A stretch of DNA of 64,000 nt from Superficieibacter sp. 1612_C1. Its GTDB lineage: Bacteria; Pseudomonadota; Gammaproteobacteria; Enterobacterales; Enterobacteriaceae. Location: assembly GCF_015234305.1 (NCBI RefSeq), contig NZ_JADGMI010000003.1:481884-545883 (forward strand), in the 5' to 3' direction. Shown one piece after another: positions 17,911 through 27,454 of this stretch (position 1 is its first letter; each line of letters opens with the position of its first letter). Position numbers and translations under genes: made by a program. The notes under the pieces are model-generated. The model saw only the letters and a program-made list of their open reading frames with translations, did no database searches and was not told the origin of the DNA.

Positions 17911-18360
17911 CTATTCGCGTCGTTGTTCGATCTCTGAAATCGCCTGCACCCGCGCCTGATGTCGGCCACCTTCAAATTCCGCCGCCAGCCAGGCATCAAC
18001 GATCATTTTTGCCAGCTCCAGTCCGACCACACGTGAGCCAAACGCCAGCACGTTTGTATCATTGTGCTGGCGGGAAAGCTGCGCAGAATACGGTTCGCTA
18101 CACACGACCGCCCGAATACCGGGAAACTTATTTGCGGTAATTGATATCCCCACGCCGGTACCACAGATGAGCAACCCACCGTCTACCTCGCCCTGTATGA
18201 CTGCTTCCGCCACGGCGCTGGCATAGCGCGGATAGTCGGTGCGCTCCTCCGACCATGTGCCTTTGTCGATAACCTCGATGCCTTTGCTGTGAAGATGCGC
18301 CAGCAAATCCTGTTTAAGGATGAATCCGACATGATCGCAACCCAACGCCAATTTTTTCAT
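17911..18360 (-). CDS. rpiB: Ribose-5-phosphate / allose-6-phosphate isomerase B
   Basis: The 149-residue protein begins MKKLALGCDHVGFILKQDLLAHL and has the catalytic loop GTGVGISITANK with LLICGTGVG, where the Cys near residue 66 is the family base. RpiB (AlsI) interconverts ribose-5-phosphate and ribulose-5-phosphate, and allose-6-phosphate with allulose-6-phosphate. It is divergent from alsR-alsBACEK as in E. coli, so it supplies the isomerase step between AlsK and AlsE. Its stop is only 8 bases past the convergent phnH stop. Confidence 0.95.
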   Translation of the reverse strand: MKKLALGCDHVGFILKQDLLAHLHSKGIEVIDKGTWSEERTDYPRYASAVAEAVIQGEVDGGLLICGTGVGISITANKFPGIRAVVCSEPYSAQLSRQHNDTNVLAFGSRVVGLELAKMIVDAWLAAEFEGGRHQARVQAISEIEQRRE

Positions 18361-18475
18361 TTTTGCCTCGCTTTACGCCAAACTTTACTGGCCCGGTGTA
18401 GTTTGTGATTTAAGACCGGTACATGTTGATAAAATCCCCAAAAACACCGGGACCGACGCCTGTTCTACACGCCGT

Positions 18476-18653
18476 GATTTCACAAATCAAGTCATGATTA
18501 TGAGATATACGGGTAATAGAGCTGCGACCACCCATAGTTAATATCAACACAAGTACATGAATTATAATATTTTAAAATGAACCACAACCCGTTAGCCCTC
18601 ACCATAAACTTCACAAAAACTAAAACTTTATGAATTAACTATTTTTGTGAAGT
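18476..18653. promoter_or_regulatory. TTTGTGA-type palindromes in the rpiB-alsR control region (AlsR operator candidates)
   Basis: Within the 361-base region between divergent rpiB and alsR there is a 13-base palindrome GATTTCACAAATC (18476-18488) and a perfect 12-bp inverted repeat ACTTCACAAAAA (18608-18619) / TTTTTGTGAAGT (18642-18653) with a 22-base spacer. Another TTTGTGATTT lies at 18402-18411. The shared TTTGTGA core suggests one regulator; AlsR, an RpiR-type repressor, is the natural candidate. Overlap with CRP half-sites (TGTGA) is also possible. Nothing else is seen in this gap. Confidence 0.5.
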
Positions 18654-18721
18654 GGTCAACATATTTATTGTTTCCGCTGTGGTGATATAGTGATGTCTTC
18701 ACTTCAAGGACACACAGAGCA

Positions 18722-19612
18722 ATGAGTCAGACAGAATTTGATCAAGGTCTTCCCAATGGCATCGGCCTGGCCCCTTACCTGCGAATGAAGCAGGAAGGCA
18801 TGACCGGAAATGAAAGCCGGATAGTGGACTGGTTGCTGTCACCGGGTAACCTGAGCGACGCGCCAGCGATAAAAGACGTGGCAGAAGCGTTGATGGTCTC
18901 GGAAGCGATGATCGTGAAAGTCTCAAAACTGCTGGGTTTTAGCGGCTTTCGTAATCTGCGCAGCGCGCTGGTGGACTATTTCTCTCAGTCTGAACAGGTT
19001 CTGCCCGCTGAGCTTGCCTTTGATGAAGCCCCGCTGGACGTGGTCAATAAAGTCTTTAACATCACCCTGCGCACCATTATGGAAGGGCAGTCGATCGTTA
19101 ACGTGGATGAGATCCACCGGGCAGCGCGTTTTTTCTATCAGGCAAAACAGCGCGATCTGTATGGCGTAGGTGGATCGAACGCCATCTGTGCCGATATTCA
19201 CCATAAATTCTTACGCATCGGCGTGCGCTGCCAGTCTTATCAGGACGCCCACATTATGATGATGTCGGCCTCACTGCTGAAGGAAGGTGACGTGGTACTG
19301 GTCGTTTCCCACTCCGGGCGGACCAGCGATTTAAAATCGGCCACCGAACTGGCGAAGAAGAATGGCGCGAAGATCATTTGTATCACCCACAGCTATCACT
19401 CGCCGATTGCCAAACTGGCAGATTTTATTATTTGCTCACCTGCGCCAGAGACGCCGCTATTAGGGCGTAACGCTTCGGCGCGGATATTACAATTAACCTT
19501 ATTAGATGCATTCTTTGTTTCTGTGGCGCAACAAAACATTGAACAGGCAACATTAAATATGAAAAAAACCGGCGCAATTGTTGATTACTTTTCACCAGGC
19601 GCGCTGAAATAA
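18722..19612 (+). CDS. alsR: RpiR-family allose-operon repressor AlsR
   Basis: The 296 residues consist of an RpiR-type helix-turn-helix (about 15-95, NLSDAPAIKDVAEALMVSEAMIVKVSKLLGFSGFRNLR) and a SIS sugar-phosphate domain (about 135-275, DLYGVGGSNAICADIHHKF, VVSHSGRTSDLKSATELAKKNGAKIICITH). AlsR (RpiR) represses rpiB and the als genes, and allose or its phosphate releases it in E. coli. It is divergent from rpiB and leads the als cluster. An ERIC element separates it from alsB. Confidence 0.94.
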   Translation: MSQTEFDQGLPNGIGLAPYLRMKQEGMTGNESRIVDWLLSPGNLSDAPAIKDVAEALMVSEAMIVKVSKLLGFSGFRNLRSALVDYFSQSEQVLPAELAFDEAPLDVVNKVFNITLRTIMEGQSIVNVDEIHRAARFFYQAKQRDLYGVGGSNAICADIHHKFLRIGVRCQSYQDAHIMMMSASLLKEGDVVLVVSHSGRTSDLKSATELAKKNGAKIICITHSYHSPIAKLADFIICSPAPETPLLGRNASARILQLTLLDAFFVSVAQQNIEQATLNMKKTGAIVDYFSPGALK

Positions 19613-19614
19613 AA

Positions 19615-19732
19615 TATACCCTAAATAATTCGAGTTGCATGAAGGCGGCGACGCAGTGAATCCCCGGGAGCGTACTCCAGTCCGTGACTGGGGAAAGCCA
19701 ACGCACAGGCAACTTGAAGTATGACGGGCATA
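19615..19732. repeat. ERIC (enterobacterial repetitive intergenic consensus) element
   Basis: About 118 bases match the ERIC pattern: outer arms TATACCCTAAATAATTCGAG and CAACTTGAAGTATGACGGGC, with internal GTGAATCCCCGGGAGCGTAC and GTGACTGGGG segments as in the classic ERIC consensus. It lies between alsR and alsB, starts three bases after the alsR stop and would fold into a long hairpin in the mRNA. It can affect transcript stability or read-through into alsB. Confidence 0.88.
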
Positions 19733-19784
19733 GAGTCTATCCGCGGGATGGACTCACCTCTACCCTACCATTGAGATCATTGTT

Positions 19785-20720
19785 ATGAATAAATATCTGA
19801 AATTATTCAGCGGTGCTGCCGTGGGCCTAATGTTATCCACCAGCGCATTTGCGGCTGCCGAATACGCTGTGGTATTAAAAACATTATCTAACCCATTTTG
19901 GGTGGATATGAAAAAGGGAATTGAAGATGAAGCCAAAACGCTTGGTGTCAGCGTTGATATTTTTGCCTCGCCGTCCGAAGGTGATTTCCAGTCACAATTA
20001 CAGTTATTCGAAGATCTGAGCAACAAGAATTATAAAGGCATCGCCTTTGCTCCCCTCTCCTCCGTTAACCTGGTGATGCCGGTAGCCCGCGCGTGGAAAA
20101 AGGGGATTTACCTGGTGAATCTCGATGAAAAAATCGATATGGATAACCTGAAAAAAGCGGGCGGGAATGTCGAAGGCTTCGTCACCACCGATAACGTCGC
20201 TGTCGGCGCGAAAGGTGCAGAATTTATTATCAATAAACTGGGCGCTGAAGGCGGCGAAGTGGCGATTATTGAAGGCAAAGCCGGAAACGCATCCGGAGAA
20301 GCCCGCCGTAACGGCGCAACAGATGCGTTCAAAAAAGCCAGCCAGATCAAACTGGTTGCCAGCCAGCCTGCCGACTGGGACCGCATCAAAGCACTCGATG
20401 TTGCCACCAATGTTTTGCAGCGAAACCCGAACCTGAAAGCGTTCTACTGCGCGAATGACACGATGGCGATGGGCGTGGCGCAGGCCGTTGCCAACGCAGG
20501 CAAGGCAGGTAAGGTGCTGGTGGTCGGCACCGATGGTATCCCGGAAGCCCGTAAGATGGTCGATGGCGGCCAGATGACCGCTACGGTGGCACAGAATCCG
20601 GCGGATATCGGTGCCACTGGCCTGAAGCTGATGGTTGATGCGGCCAAAACCGGCAAAGTGATCCCGCTGGATAAATCACCGGAAATAAAGACCGTAGATT
20701 CTGTTCTGGTCACAAAGTAA
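19785..20720 (+). CDS. alsB: D-allose periplasmic binding protein AlsB
   Basis: The 311 residues start with a signal peptide (MNKYLKLFSGAAVGLMLSTSAFA, cleavage near 23). The mature protein has the RbsB fold: EYAVVLKTLSNPFWVDMKKGIEDEA, AFYCANDTMAMG and VVGTDGIPEARKMVDGGQMTATVAQNP. AlsB delivers D-allose to the AlsA2C2 importer and can bind ribose weakly. It is followed by a strong intergenic hairpin, common after binding-protein genes that need more product than their membrane partners. Confidence 0.95.
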   Translation: MNKYLKLFSGAAVGLMLSTSAFAAAEYAVVLKTLSNPFWVDMKKGIEDEAKTLGVSVDIFASPSEGDFQSQLQLFEDLSNKNYKGIAFAPLSSVNLVMPVARAWKKGIYLVNLDEKIDMDNLKKAGGNVEGFVTTDNVAVGAKGAEFIINKLGAEGGEVAIIEGKAGNASGEARRNGATDAFKKASQIKLVASQPADWDRIKALDVATNVLQRNPNLKAFYCANDTMAMGVAQAVANAGKAGKVLVVGTDGIPEARKMVDGGQMTATVAQNPADIGATGLKLMVDAAKTGKVIPLDKSPEIKTVDSVLVTK

Positions 20721-20728
20721 GTCTGTAG

Positions 20729-20761
20729 CCAGGCCGGGGGGGTAATACGCCTCCGGCCTGG
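20729..20761 (+). terminator. Intercistronic hairpin between alsB and alsA
   Basis: A 9-bp perfect stem (CCAGGCCGG at 20729-20737, CCGGCCTGG at 20753-20761) has no T-run. It probably stabilises the alsB mRNA 3' end or gives partial termination, as in other sugar ABC operons. Confidence 0.6.
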
Positions 20762-20793
20762 GGAATTTAGCCAATATTGTGTAGAGGCGACTT

Positions 20794-22326
20794 ATGGTCA
20801 CGCCATATATTTCCATGGCGGGGATCGGCAAATCTTTTGGTCCGGTTCACGCCTTAAAATCGGTTGATTTAACGATCTATACGCATGAGATCCATGCCCT
20901 GTTAGGTGAAAATGGTGCCGGTAAATCGACGTTAATGAAAGTCCTGTCGGGAATACACGACCCGACCAAAGGTATCATTACGATTAATAACGTCAATTAC
21001 GACAAGCTCGATCATAAACTGGCAGCCCAGCTTGGCATCGGTATCATTTACCAGGAGCTCAGCGTCATTGATGAATTAACGGTTCTGGAGAATCTCTATA
21101 TCGGCCGCCATCTGACGAAGAAAGTCTGCGGCATTAATGTTATTGACTGGAAAGAGATGCGTTTGCGCGCGGCGATGATGTTATTACGCATTGGTCTGAA
21201 AGTGGATCTTGATGAAAAAGTGGCAAATTTATCTATCAGCCATAAGCAGATGCTGGAAATTGCCAAGACGTTAATGCTGGATGCAAAAGTCATCATTATG
21301 GATGAACCCACGTCATCGCTCACTAATAAGGAAGTGGATTATCTCTTTTTGATCATGAATCAGCTGCGTAAAGAGGGCACGGCAATTGTTTATATCTCGC
21401 ATAAGCTGGCGGAAATTCGCCGTATCTGCGATCGCTATACGGTAATGAAGGACGGCAGCAGCGTGTGCAGCGGCAGAGTCAGCGACGTTACCAATGACGA
21501 TATCGTGCGTCTGATGGTCGGTCGCGAACTGCAAAACCGTTTTAACGTGATGAAAGAGAACACCGGCAACGTCGAGCGCGACACCGTTTTTGAGGTGAAA
21601 AACGTTACCAGTCGGGATAAGAAAAAGGTTCGCGATATCTCCTTTAGCGTCAACCGCGGCGAGATCCTCGGCTTTGCCGGGCTGGTCGGTTCCGGGCGTA
21701 CCGAACTGATGGACTGCTTATTCGGCGTCGATAAACGCAGCAGCGGTGAAATTCGCCTGAACGGACAGACCATTTCTCCCCGCTCTCCGCTCGACGCATT
21801 GAAAAAAGGGATGGGCTACATCACCGAAAGCCGACGCGATAACGGCTTTTTCCCCAACTTCTCTATTGCGCAGAACATGGCGATTAGCCGCAGCCTGAAG
21901 AACGGTGGTTATAAAGGCGCGATGGGCCTGTTTCGCGAGGCTGATGAGCATAAAACCGCCGAGGCGCAGCGCAACCTGCTGGCGCTGAAATGCCATTCTG
22001 TCGATCAGAACATTACCGAACTCTCCGGCGGCAATCAGCAAAAGGTGCTGATTTCCAAATGGCTCAACTGCAATCCGGAAGTCCTTATTTTTGATGAGCC
22101 GACGCGCGGTATTGATGTCGGTGCGAAAGCGGAAATTTACAAAGTGATGCGCCAACTGGCTGACGAGGGAAAAGTCATCCTGATGGTGTCATCTGAACTT
22201 CCGGAAATCATCGCCGTTTGTGACCGCATCGCGGTGTTCTGTGAAGGGCGACTGACGCAAATCCTGACCAATCGCGATGATATGAGCGAAGAGGAGATTA
22301 TGGCATGGGCATTACCACAAGAGTAA
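20794..22326 (+). CDS. alsA: D-allose importer ATPase AlsA
   Basis: The 510-residue protein contains two fused ABC domains, as in RbsA. The first has Walker A GENGAGKST near residue 38, IIMDEPTSSLT and the His of ISHK. The second has the altered Walker A LVGSGRTEL near 298, ELSGGNQQKVLISKWL and LIFDEPTRGIDVGAKAEI. It energises allose uptake through AlsC. GAGG precedes the ATG and its end overlaps alsC by 22 bases. Confidence 0.96.
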   Translation: MVTPYISMAGIGKSFGPVHALKSVDLTIYTHEIHALLGENGAGKSTLMKVLSGIHDPTKGIITINNVNYDKLDHKLAAQLGIGIIYQELSVIDELTVLENLYIGRHLTKKVCGINVIDWKEMRLRAAMMLLRIGLKVDLDEKVANLSISHKQMLEIAKTLMLDAKVIIMDEPTSSLTNKEVDYLFLIMNQLRKEGTAIVYISHKLAEIRRICDRYTVMKDGSSVCSGRVSDVTNDDIVRLMVGRELQNRFNVMKENTGNVERDTVFEVKNVTSRDKKKVRDISFSVNRGEILGFAGLVGSGRTELMDCLFGVDKRSSGEIRLNGQTISPRSPLDALKKGMGYITESRRDNGFFPNFSIAQNMAISRSLKNGGYKGAMGLFREADEHKTAEAQRNLLALKCHSVDQNITELSGGNQQKVLISKWLNCNPEVLIFDEPTRGIDVGAKAEIYKVMRQLADEGKVILMVSSELPEIIAVCDRIAVFCEGRLTQILTNRDDMSEEEIMAWALPQE

Positions 22327-23285
22327 AAGGCGATGTGGACGGCAAAAAGCCGTTTAACTTCGCGCTGTTCTGGGATAAGTACGGCACCTTTTTCATCCTC
22401 GCAATTATCGTGGCGATTTTCGGCACGCTGTCGTCGGAATACTTTCTGACCGCGAACAATATTACGCAAATTTTTGTGCAAAGCTCGGTAACGGTGTTGA
22501 TTGGGATGGGAGAGTTTTTCGCCATTCTGGTCGCCGGTATCGACCTCTCGGTTGGCGCGATTCTGGCGCTTTCCGGCATGGTGACGGCCAAACTGATGCT
22601 CGCTGGCGTCGATCCGTTCCTTGCGGCGCTAATAGGCGGCGTGCTGGTCGGCGGCGCGCTGGGAGCGATTAACGGTTGTCTGGTGAACTGGACCGGACTG
22701 CACCCGTTTATTATCACCCTCGGCACTAACGCGATTTTTCGCGGCGTGACGTTGGTGATTTCCGACGCCAACTCGGTTTATGGCTTTTCGTTTGATTTCG
22801 TTAACTTCTTTGCCGCCAGCGTAATCGGCATACCGGTACCGGTCATTTTCTCGCTGATCGTGGCGCTTATTTTGTGGTTCCTCACCACCCGTATGCGGCT
22901 GGGACGCAATATTTACGCCCTCGGCGGCAATAAAAACTCGGCGTTTTACTCCGGCATTGATGTGAAGTTTCATATCCTGGTGGTGTTTATTATTTCCGGT
23001 ATCTGCGCGGGCCTCGCGGGCGTGGTCTCCACTGCAAGGCTGGGCGCTGCGGAACCGCTGGCGGGGATGGGGTTTGAAACTTACGCCATCGCCAGCGCCA
23101 TTATTGGCGGCACCAGTTTCTTCGGCGGCAAGGGCCGCATCTTCTCGGTGGTGATTGGTGGGCTGATCATCGGCACCATCAACAACGGGCTGAATATCCT
23201 GCAAGTACAAACTTATTATCAGTTGGTGGTGATGGGCGGGCTGATCATTGCCGCCGTGGCTCTCGACAGACTGATTAGCAAATAA
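22305..23285 (+). CDS. alsC: D-allose importer permease AlsC
   Basis: The 326-residue inner-membrane protein has about 8-10 helices and RbsC-family signatures: VLIGMGEFFAILVAGIDLSVGAILALSG, GALGAINGCLVN, GLHPFIITLGTNAIFRGVTL and AGLAGVVSTARLGAAEP. It forms the transmembrane pore with AlsA. The start overlaps the alsA end by 22 bases, so translation is coupled. Confidence 0.96.
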   Translation: MGITTRVKGDVDGKKPFNFALFWDKYGTFFILAIIVAIFGTLSSEYFLTANNITQIFVQSSVTVLIGMGEFFAILVAGIDLSVGAILALSGMVTAKLMLAGVDPFLAALIGGVLVGGALGAINGCLVNWTGLHPFIITLGTNAIFRGVTLVISDANSVYGFSFDFVNFFAASVIGIPVPVIFSLIVALILWFLTTRMRLGRNIYALGGNKNSAFYSGIDVKFHILVVFIISGICAGLAGVVSTARLGAAEPLAGMGFETYAIASAIIGGTSFFGGKGRIFSVVIGGLIIGTINNGLNILQVQTYYQLVVMGGLIIAAVALDRLISK

Positions 23286-23309
23286 ACGCGTCGTATCCAG
23301 GAGTTAATG

Positions 23310-24005
23310 ATGAAAATTTCCCCCTCTCTGATGTGTATGGATCTGCTGAAGTTTCAGGAGCAGATTGAATTTATCGACCAGCACGCGGACTACTTCCATA
23401 TCGATATTATGGACGGTCACTTTGTCCCCAATCTGACGCTCTCGCCGTTTTTCGTCAGCCAGGTGAAAAAGCTCGCCAGCAAACCGCTGGATTGTCACCT
23501 GATGGTGACCCGTCCGCAGGATTATATCGGCCAGCTGGCGCGCGCCGGCGCAGATTTTATTACCCTGCATCCGGAGACCATCAACGGTCAGGCGTTCCGT
23601 TTGATCGAGGAGATCCGCCGCCACAACATGAAGGTTGGCCTGATCCTTAACCCTGAGACGCCGGTGGAGGCCATGAAGTATTACATCCATAAGGCCGATA
23701 AGATCACCGTAATGACGGTCGATCCCGGCTTTGCCGGTCAGCCGTTTATCCCGGAAATGCTGGCGAAAATCAGCGAGCTGAAAGCCTGGCGCGAGCGCGC
23801 AGGCCTGAATTATGAGATTGAGGTCGACGGCTCCTGTAATCAGGGCACTTATCAGCAGCTGATGGCGGCGGGTGCGGATGTCTTTATTGTCGGCACGTCA
23901 GGGCTGTTTAATCATGCCGAACAGATCGACGACGCCTGGTCCGTGATGGCTGAACACATCCTGGCCGCCAAAAACGAGGTATTTCCTCATGCGAGAAGAG
24001 CATAA
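23310..24005 (+). CDS. alsE: D-allulose-6-phosphate 3-epimerase AlsE
   Basis: The 231-residue TIM barrel of the ribulose-phosphate 3-epimerase family has [15 protein letters not shown], the metal ligands in [17 protein letters not shown] and the second metal segment [16 protein letters not shown] with DGSCNQ. It converts allulose-6-phosphate to fructose-6-phosphate, feeding glycolysis. The second of two adjacent ATGs (23310) is chosen because it matches the E. coli length and is better spaced from AGGAG. Confidence 0.95.
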   Translation: MKISPSLMCMDLLKFQEQIEFIDQHADYFHIDIMDGHFVPNLTLSPFFVSQVKKLASKPLDCHLMVTRPQDYIGQLARAGADFITLHPETINGQAFRLIEEIRRHNMKVGLILNPETPVEAMKYYIHKADKITVMTVDPGFAGQPFIPEMLAKISELKAWRERAGLNYEIEVDGSCNQGTYQQLMAAGADVFIVGTSGLFNHAEQIDDAWSVMAEHILAAKNEVFPHARRA

Positions 24006-24921
24006 CGTTGTCGCAGGCGTGGATATGGGGGCGACGCATATTCGGTTCTGCCTGCAACGCGATGATGGTTCGGTACTCCACAGCGAGAAGCACCGTACGG
24101 CGGAGGTGATTGCCGGTGGCGTTCAGGCAGGGATCGTCTCGCTGATTCAGGCGCAGTTGCAGGCCTTTTCTGCCCGCTGTCACGGCCTGGTGATGGGGTT
24201 TCCGGCGCTGGTCGGTAAAGACGGGCGCACGATTATCTCCACGCCCAACTTGCCGCTGGATATGAACGAACTGCGAGGTCTCGCTGACCGGCTGGAGCAG
24301 GATCTGGGTTGTCCGGTGACGTTTGCCCGCGATGTGAATCTTCAGCTGTCATTCGACGTGCAGGAGAATGACCTCCAGGATCAACAGGTACTGGCAGCGT
24401 ACCTGGGGACCGGCATGGGATTCGCCATCTGGCTGAACGGCGCACCGTGGACCGGAGCGCACGGCGTCGCGGGGGAGCTGGGACATATTCCACAGGGTGA
24501 TATGTCCCAGCGCTGCGGCTGTGGCAATGCCGGCTGCCTCGAAACCGTATGCTCCGGCGTGGCGCTGCAACGCTGGTACTTACAGCAGCCGCGCGACTAT
24601 GAACTCGGGGAATTGTTTATTCATGCTGTTGAAGAGCCGTTTGTTCAGCACCTCCTGCAACATGCCGCCCGCGCTATTGCCACCAGCATCAATCTGTTCG
24701 ATCCGGATGCAGTGATCCTTGGCGGCGGCGTCATGGATATGTCCGCTTTTCCGCGTGAGACGCTGATCGCGCTGACTGGTACCCATCTTCGTCGACCGCT
24801 GCCCTACCAGGCGGTGCGCTTCATTACGGCTTCATCCTCCTCCTTCAATGGCGCGCTGGGAGCCGCAACGCTGGCCCGTAGTCGCTATTTAGCACAGCCT
24901 GCCGCCGCTGCGCTCGGGTAA
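23989..24921 (+). CDS. alsK: D-allose kinase AlsK
   Basis: The 310-residue ROK kinase has the phosphate loop [14 protein letters not shown], the catalytic Asp in [33 protein letters not shown] and the zinc motif [10 protein letters not shown]. It phosphorylates D-allose to allose-6-phosphate. Its start overlaps alsE by 17 bases. It is the last als gene and precedes a hairpin and the fdhF control region. Confidence 0.95.
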   Translation: MREEHNVVAGVDMGATHIRFCLQRDDGSVLHSEKHRTAEVIAGGVQAGIVSLIQAQLQAFSARCHGLVMGFPALVGKDGRTIISTPNLPLDMNELRGLADRLEQDLGCPVTFARDVNLQLSFDVQENDLQDQQVLAAYLGTGMGFAIWLNGAPWTGAHGVAGELGHIPQGDMSQRCGCGNAGCLETVCSGVALQRWYLQQPRDYELGELFIHAVEEPFVQHLLQHAARAIATSINLFDPDAVILGGGVMDMSAFPRETLIALTGTHLRRPLPYQAVRFITASSSSFNGALGAATLARSRYLAQPAAAALG

Positions 24922-24957
24922 TGGGCTGCCGCTCTCTCTCCCAGACACATATTTATA

Positions 24958-24982
24958 GCAGGCTGACGTGTTGTCAGTCTGC
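24958..24982 (+). terminator. Probable terminator hairpin of the als operon
   Basis: GCAGGCTGAC (24958-24967) pairs with GTCAGTCTGC (24973-24982) with one G-U pair and a five-base loop, 36 bases after the alsK stop. Only a short T-run (TTTT at about 24992) follows. Confidence 0.55.
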
Positions 24983-25024
24983 GCAGCAGATTTTGGTATG
25001 CCTCCCGTCACACGGTCAGCTTTT

Positions 25025-25047
25025 CGACACGTCAAATATGACGACAT
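25025..25047. promoter_or_regulatory. Candidate FhlA upstream activating sequence for fdhF
   Basis: An imperfect inverted repeat CGACACGTCA / TGACGACAT lies about 70-90 bases upstream of the sigma-54 -24 element. FhlA sites of the formate regulon contain TGTCG and TGACA half-sites at comparable distances. The assignment rests on position and half-site resemblance. Confidence 0.5.
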
Positions 25048-25114
25048 CCTGTTTTTCGTCAGCATTCTGACCAAATTCCAGGCGTAATATCAGTGAATAT
25101 CCCCAGTAAAAATA

Positions 25115-25131
25115 TGGCATAAAAGATGCAT
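25115..25131 (+). promoter_or_regulatory. Sigma-54 promoter of fdhF
   Basis: TGGCATAAAAGATGCAT matches the -24/-12 consensus TGGCAC-N5-TTGCA with GG and GC exactly 12 bases apart. It lies 53 bases before the fdhF ATG, as expected for the formate hydrogenlyase regulon. Confidence 0.85.
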
Positions 25132-25183
25132 AGTGGGGGGTGACAAGCGCGTAGGCGCGATTTGATTAACTGGAGCATGACCG

Positions 25184-27331
25184 ATGAAAAAAGTCGTCAC
25201 GGTTTGCCCGTATTGCGCATCAGGTTGCAAAATCAATCTGGTGGTCGATAACGGCAAGATCGTCAGGGCGGAGGCGGCGCAGGGGAAAACCAACCAGGGT
25301 ACTCTGTGTCTGAAAGGCTATTACGGCTGGGATTTTATCAACGATACCCAGATCCTGACCCCGCGCCTGAAAACCCCTATGATCCGTCGCCAGCGTGGCG
25401 GCAAGCTGGAGTCCGTCTCCTGGGACGAAGCGCTGAATTATGTCGCCGACAAACTGAGCGCGATCAAAGCGAAATACGGCCCGGACGCCATCCAGACTAC
25501 CGGCTCCTCTCGCGGCACCGGTAATGAAACCAACTATGTAATGCAAAAATTTGCGCGCGCGGCGATTGGTACTAACAACGTCGACTGCTGCGCTCGCGTC
25601 TGACACGGCCCATCGGTTGCAGGTCTGCACCAGTCGGTCGGTAACGGCGCAATGAGTAATGCCATCAATGAGATTGATAACACGGACTTAGTGTTCGTCT
25701 TTGGGTACAACCCGGCAGACTCTCACCCCATCGTGGCGAATCATGTGATTAACGCTAAACGCAACGGGGCAAAAATCATCGTCTGCGATCCGCGCAAAAT
25801 TGAAACCGCGCGCATTGCTGATATGCACATCGCATTGAAAAACGGCTCGAATATCGCGCTGCTCAACGCTATGGGTCATGTCATTATTGAAGAAAACCTG
25901 TATGACCAGGCGTTTATCGCCAATCGTACCGAAGGTTTTGAAGAGTATCGCAAAATTGTCGAAGGCTATACTCCGGAATCCGTTGAGGATATCACCGGCG
26001 TGAGCGCGCACGACATTCGTCAGGCGGCACGGATGTATGCCGGCGCGAAAAGTGCGGCGATCCTGTGGGGCATGGGCGTAACCCAGTTCTATCAGGGCGT
26101 GGAAACCGTGCGTTCCCTGACCAGTCTCGCGATGCTGACCGGTAACCTCGGCAAGCCGAGCGTGGGCGTTAACCCGGTTCGCGGTCAGAACAACGTACAG
26201 GGCGCGTGTGATATGGGCGCACTTCCGGATACCTACCCCGGCTACCAGTATGTGAAGTTCCCGGAAAACCGCGAGAAATTTGCCAAAGCGTGGGGCGTGG
26301 AAAGTCTGCCTGCGCATACCGGCTATCGTATCAGCGAACTGCCGCACCGGGCGGCGCATGGCGAAGTACGCGCGGCGTATATCATGGGTGAAGATCCGCT
26401 CCAGACGGATGCGGAACTGTCCGCCGTGCGTAAGGGTTTCGAAGATCTGGAACTGGTCATTGTGCAGGATATCTTCATGACTAAAACCGCCGCTGCCGCA
26501 GACGTTATTTTACCGTCTACGTCATGGGGCGAGCATGAAGGCGTTTTCTCTGCCGCTGACCGTGGCTTCCAGCGCTTCTTTAAAGCCGTTGAGCCGAAGT
26601 GGGATCTGAAAACCGACTGGCAGATCATTAGTGAAATCTCCACCCGCATGGGTTATCCGATGCACTACAACAACACCCAGGAGATCTGGGATGAGTTGCG
26701 CAATCTGTGTCCGGATTTCTACGGGGCGACCTACGAGAAGATGGGCGAACTGGGCTATATCCAGTGGCCGTGCCGCGACACGTCGGATGCCGATCAGGGA
26801 ACGTCTTATCTCTTTAAAGAGAAGTTCGATACCCCGAACGGTCTGGCGCAGTTCTTCACCTGCGACTGGGTCGCGCCGATCGACAAACTCACCGACGAGT
26901 ACCCGATGGTGCTCTCCACCGTGCGTGAAGTCGGCCACTACTCCTGTCGTTCAATGACCGGCAACTGTGCCGCCCTGGCCGCGCTGGCGGACGAACCGGG
27001 CTATGCGCAAATCAACACTGCCGACGCGGCGCGTCTGGGCATTGAGGATGAAGCGCTGGTGTGGGTTAACTCGCGTAAGGGCCGGATCATCACCCGTGCG
27101 CAGGTCAGCGATCGTCCGAACAAAGGGGCGATTTACATGACCTACCAGTGGTGGATTGGTGCCTGTAACGAGCTGGTCACTGAAAACCTCAGCCCGATTA
27201 CCAAAACGCCGGAGTACAAATACTGCGCGGTCAACGTTGAGCGGATTGCCGATCAGCAGGCTGCCGAGCAGTATGTGATTGACGAGTATAACAAACTGAA
27301 AGCCAGCCTGCGCGAGAGCGCAATGGGCTAA
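25184..27331 (+). CDS. fdhF: Formate dehydrogenase H, selenocysteine-containing (UGA at codon 140)
   Basis: The product is a 715-residue molybdopterin enzyme that oxidises formate in the formate hydrogenlyase complex. The in-frame TGA at 25601-25603 is codon 140 and reads as selenocysteine: flanking residues CCARV-U-HGPSV match E. coli FdhF, and a SECIS-like hairpin follows directly. The 4Fe-4S motif is CPYCASGC (Cys 8, 11, 15) with Cys 42 in TLCLKGYYG. Later segments PVRGQNNVQGACDMGALPD and ADVILPSTSWGEHEGVF bind the bis-MGD cofactor. The unbroken similarity on both sides rules out a pseudogene. An automatic caller would split it at the UGA. Confidence 0.97.
25601..25643 (+). promoter_or_regulatory. 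SECIS element of fdhF
   Basis: The stretch beginning TGACACGGCCCATCGGTTGC can pair with downstream CGGTCGG, and the apical region GGTTGCAGGTCTGCACC carries the bulged-loop GGTCTGC bound by SelB. It is nearly the same as the E. coli fdhF SECIS and starts at the UGA, as required for decoding. Confidence 0.93.
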
Positions 27332-27360
27332 CGCTTCGGCTTACGAGTAGTAATAATAAA

Positions 27361-27386
27361 AGCGGCGAGAATATTCGCCGCTTTTT
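27361..27386 (+). terminator. Rho-independent terminator of fdhF
   Basis: AGCGGCGA (27361-27368) pairs with TCGCCGCT (27375-27382), followed by a run of T. It is 29 bases after the fdhF stop. Confidence 0.88.
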
Positions 27387-27454
27387 TATTTACAGTATTT
27401 ATTGATAATTTATTTTTGCGAGCATTATTCCAGTTAAATGTAATTGTATTACAG

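Noticed and set aside
25601-25603. In-frame TGA in fdhF as a nonsense mutation
   Set aside because: Position, flanking residues and the SECIS hairpin show it encodes selenocysteine.
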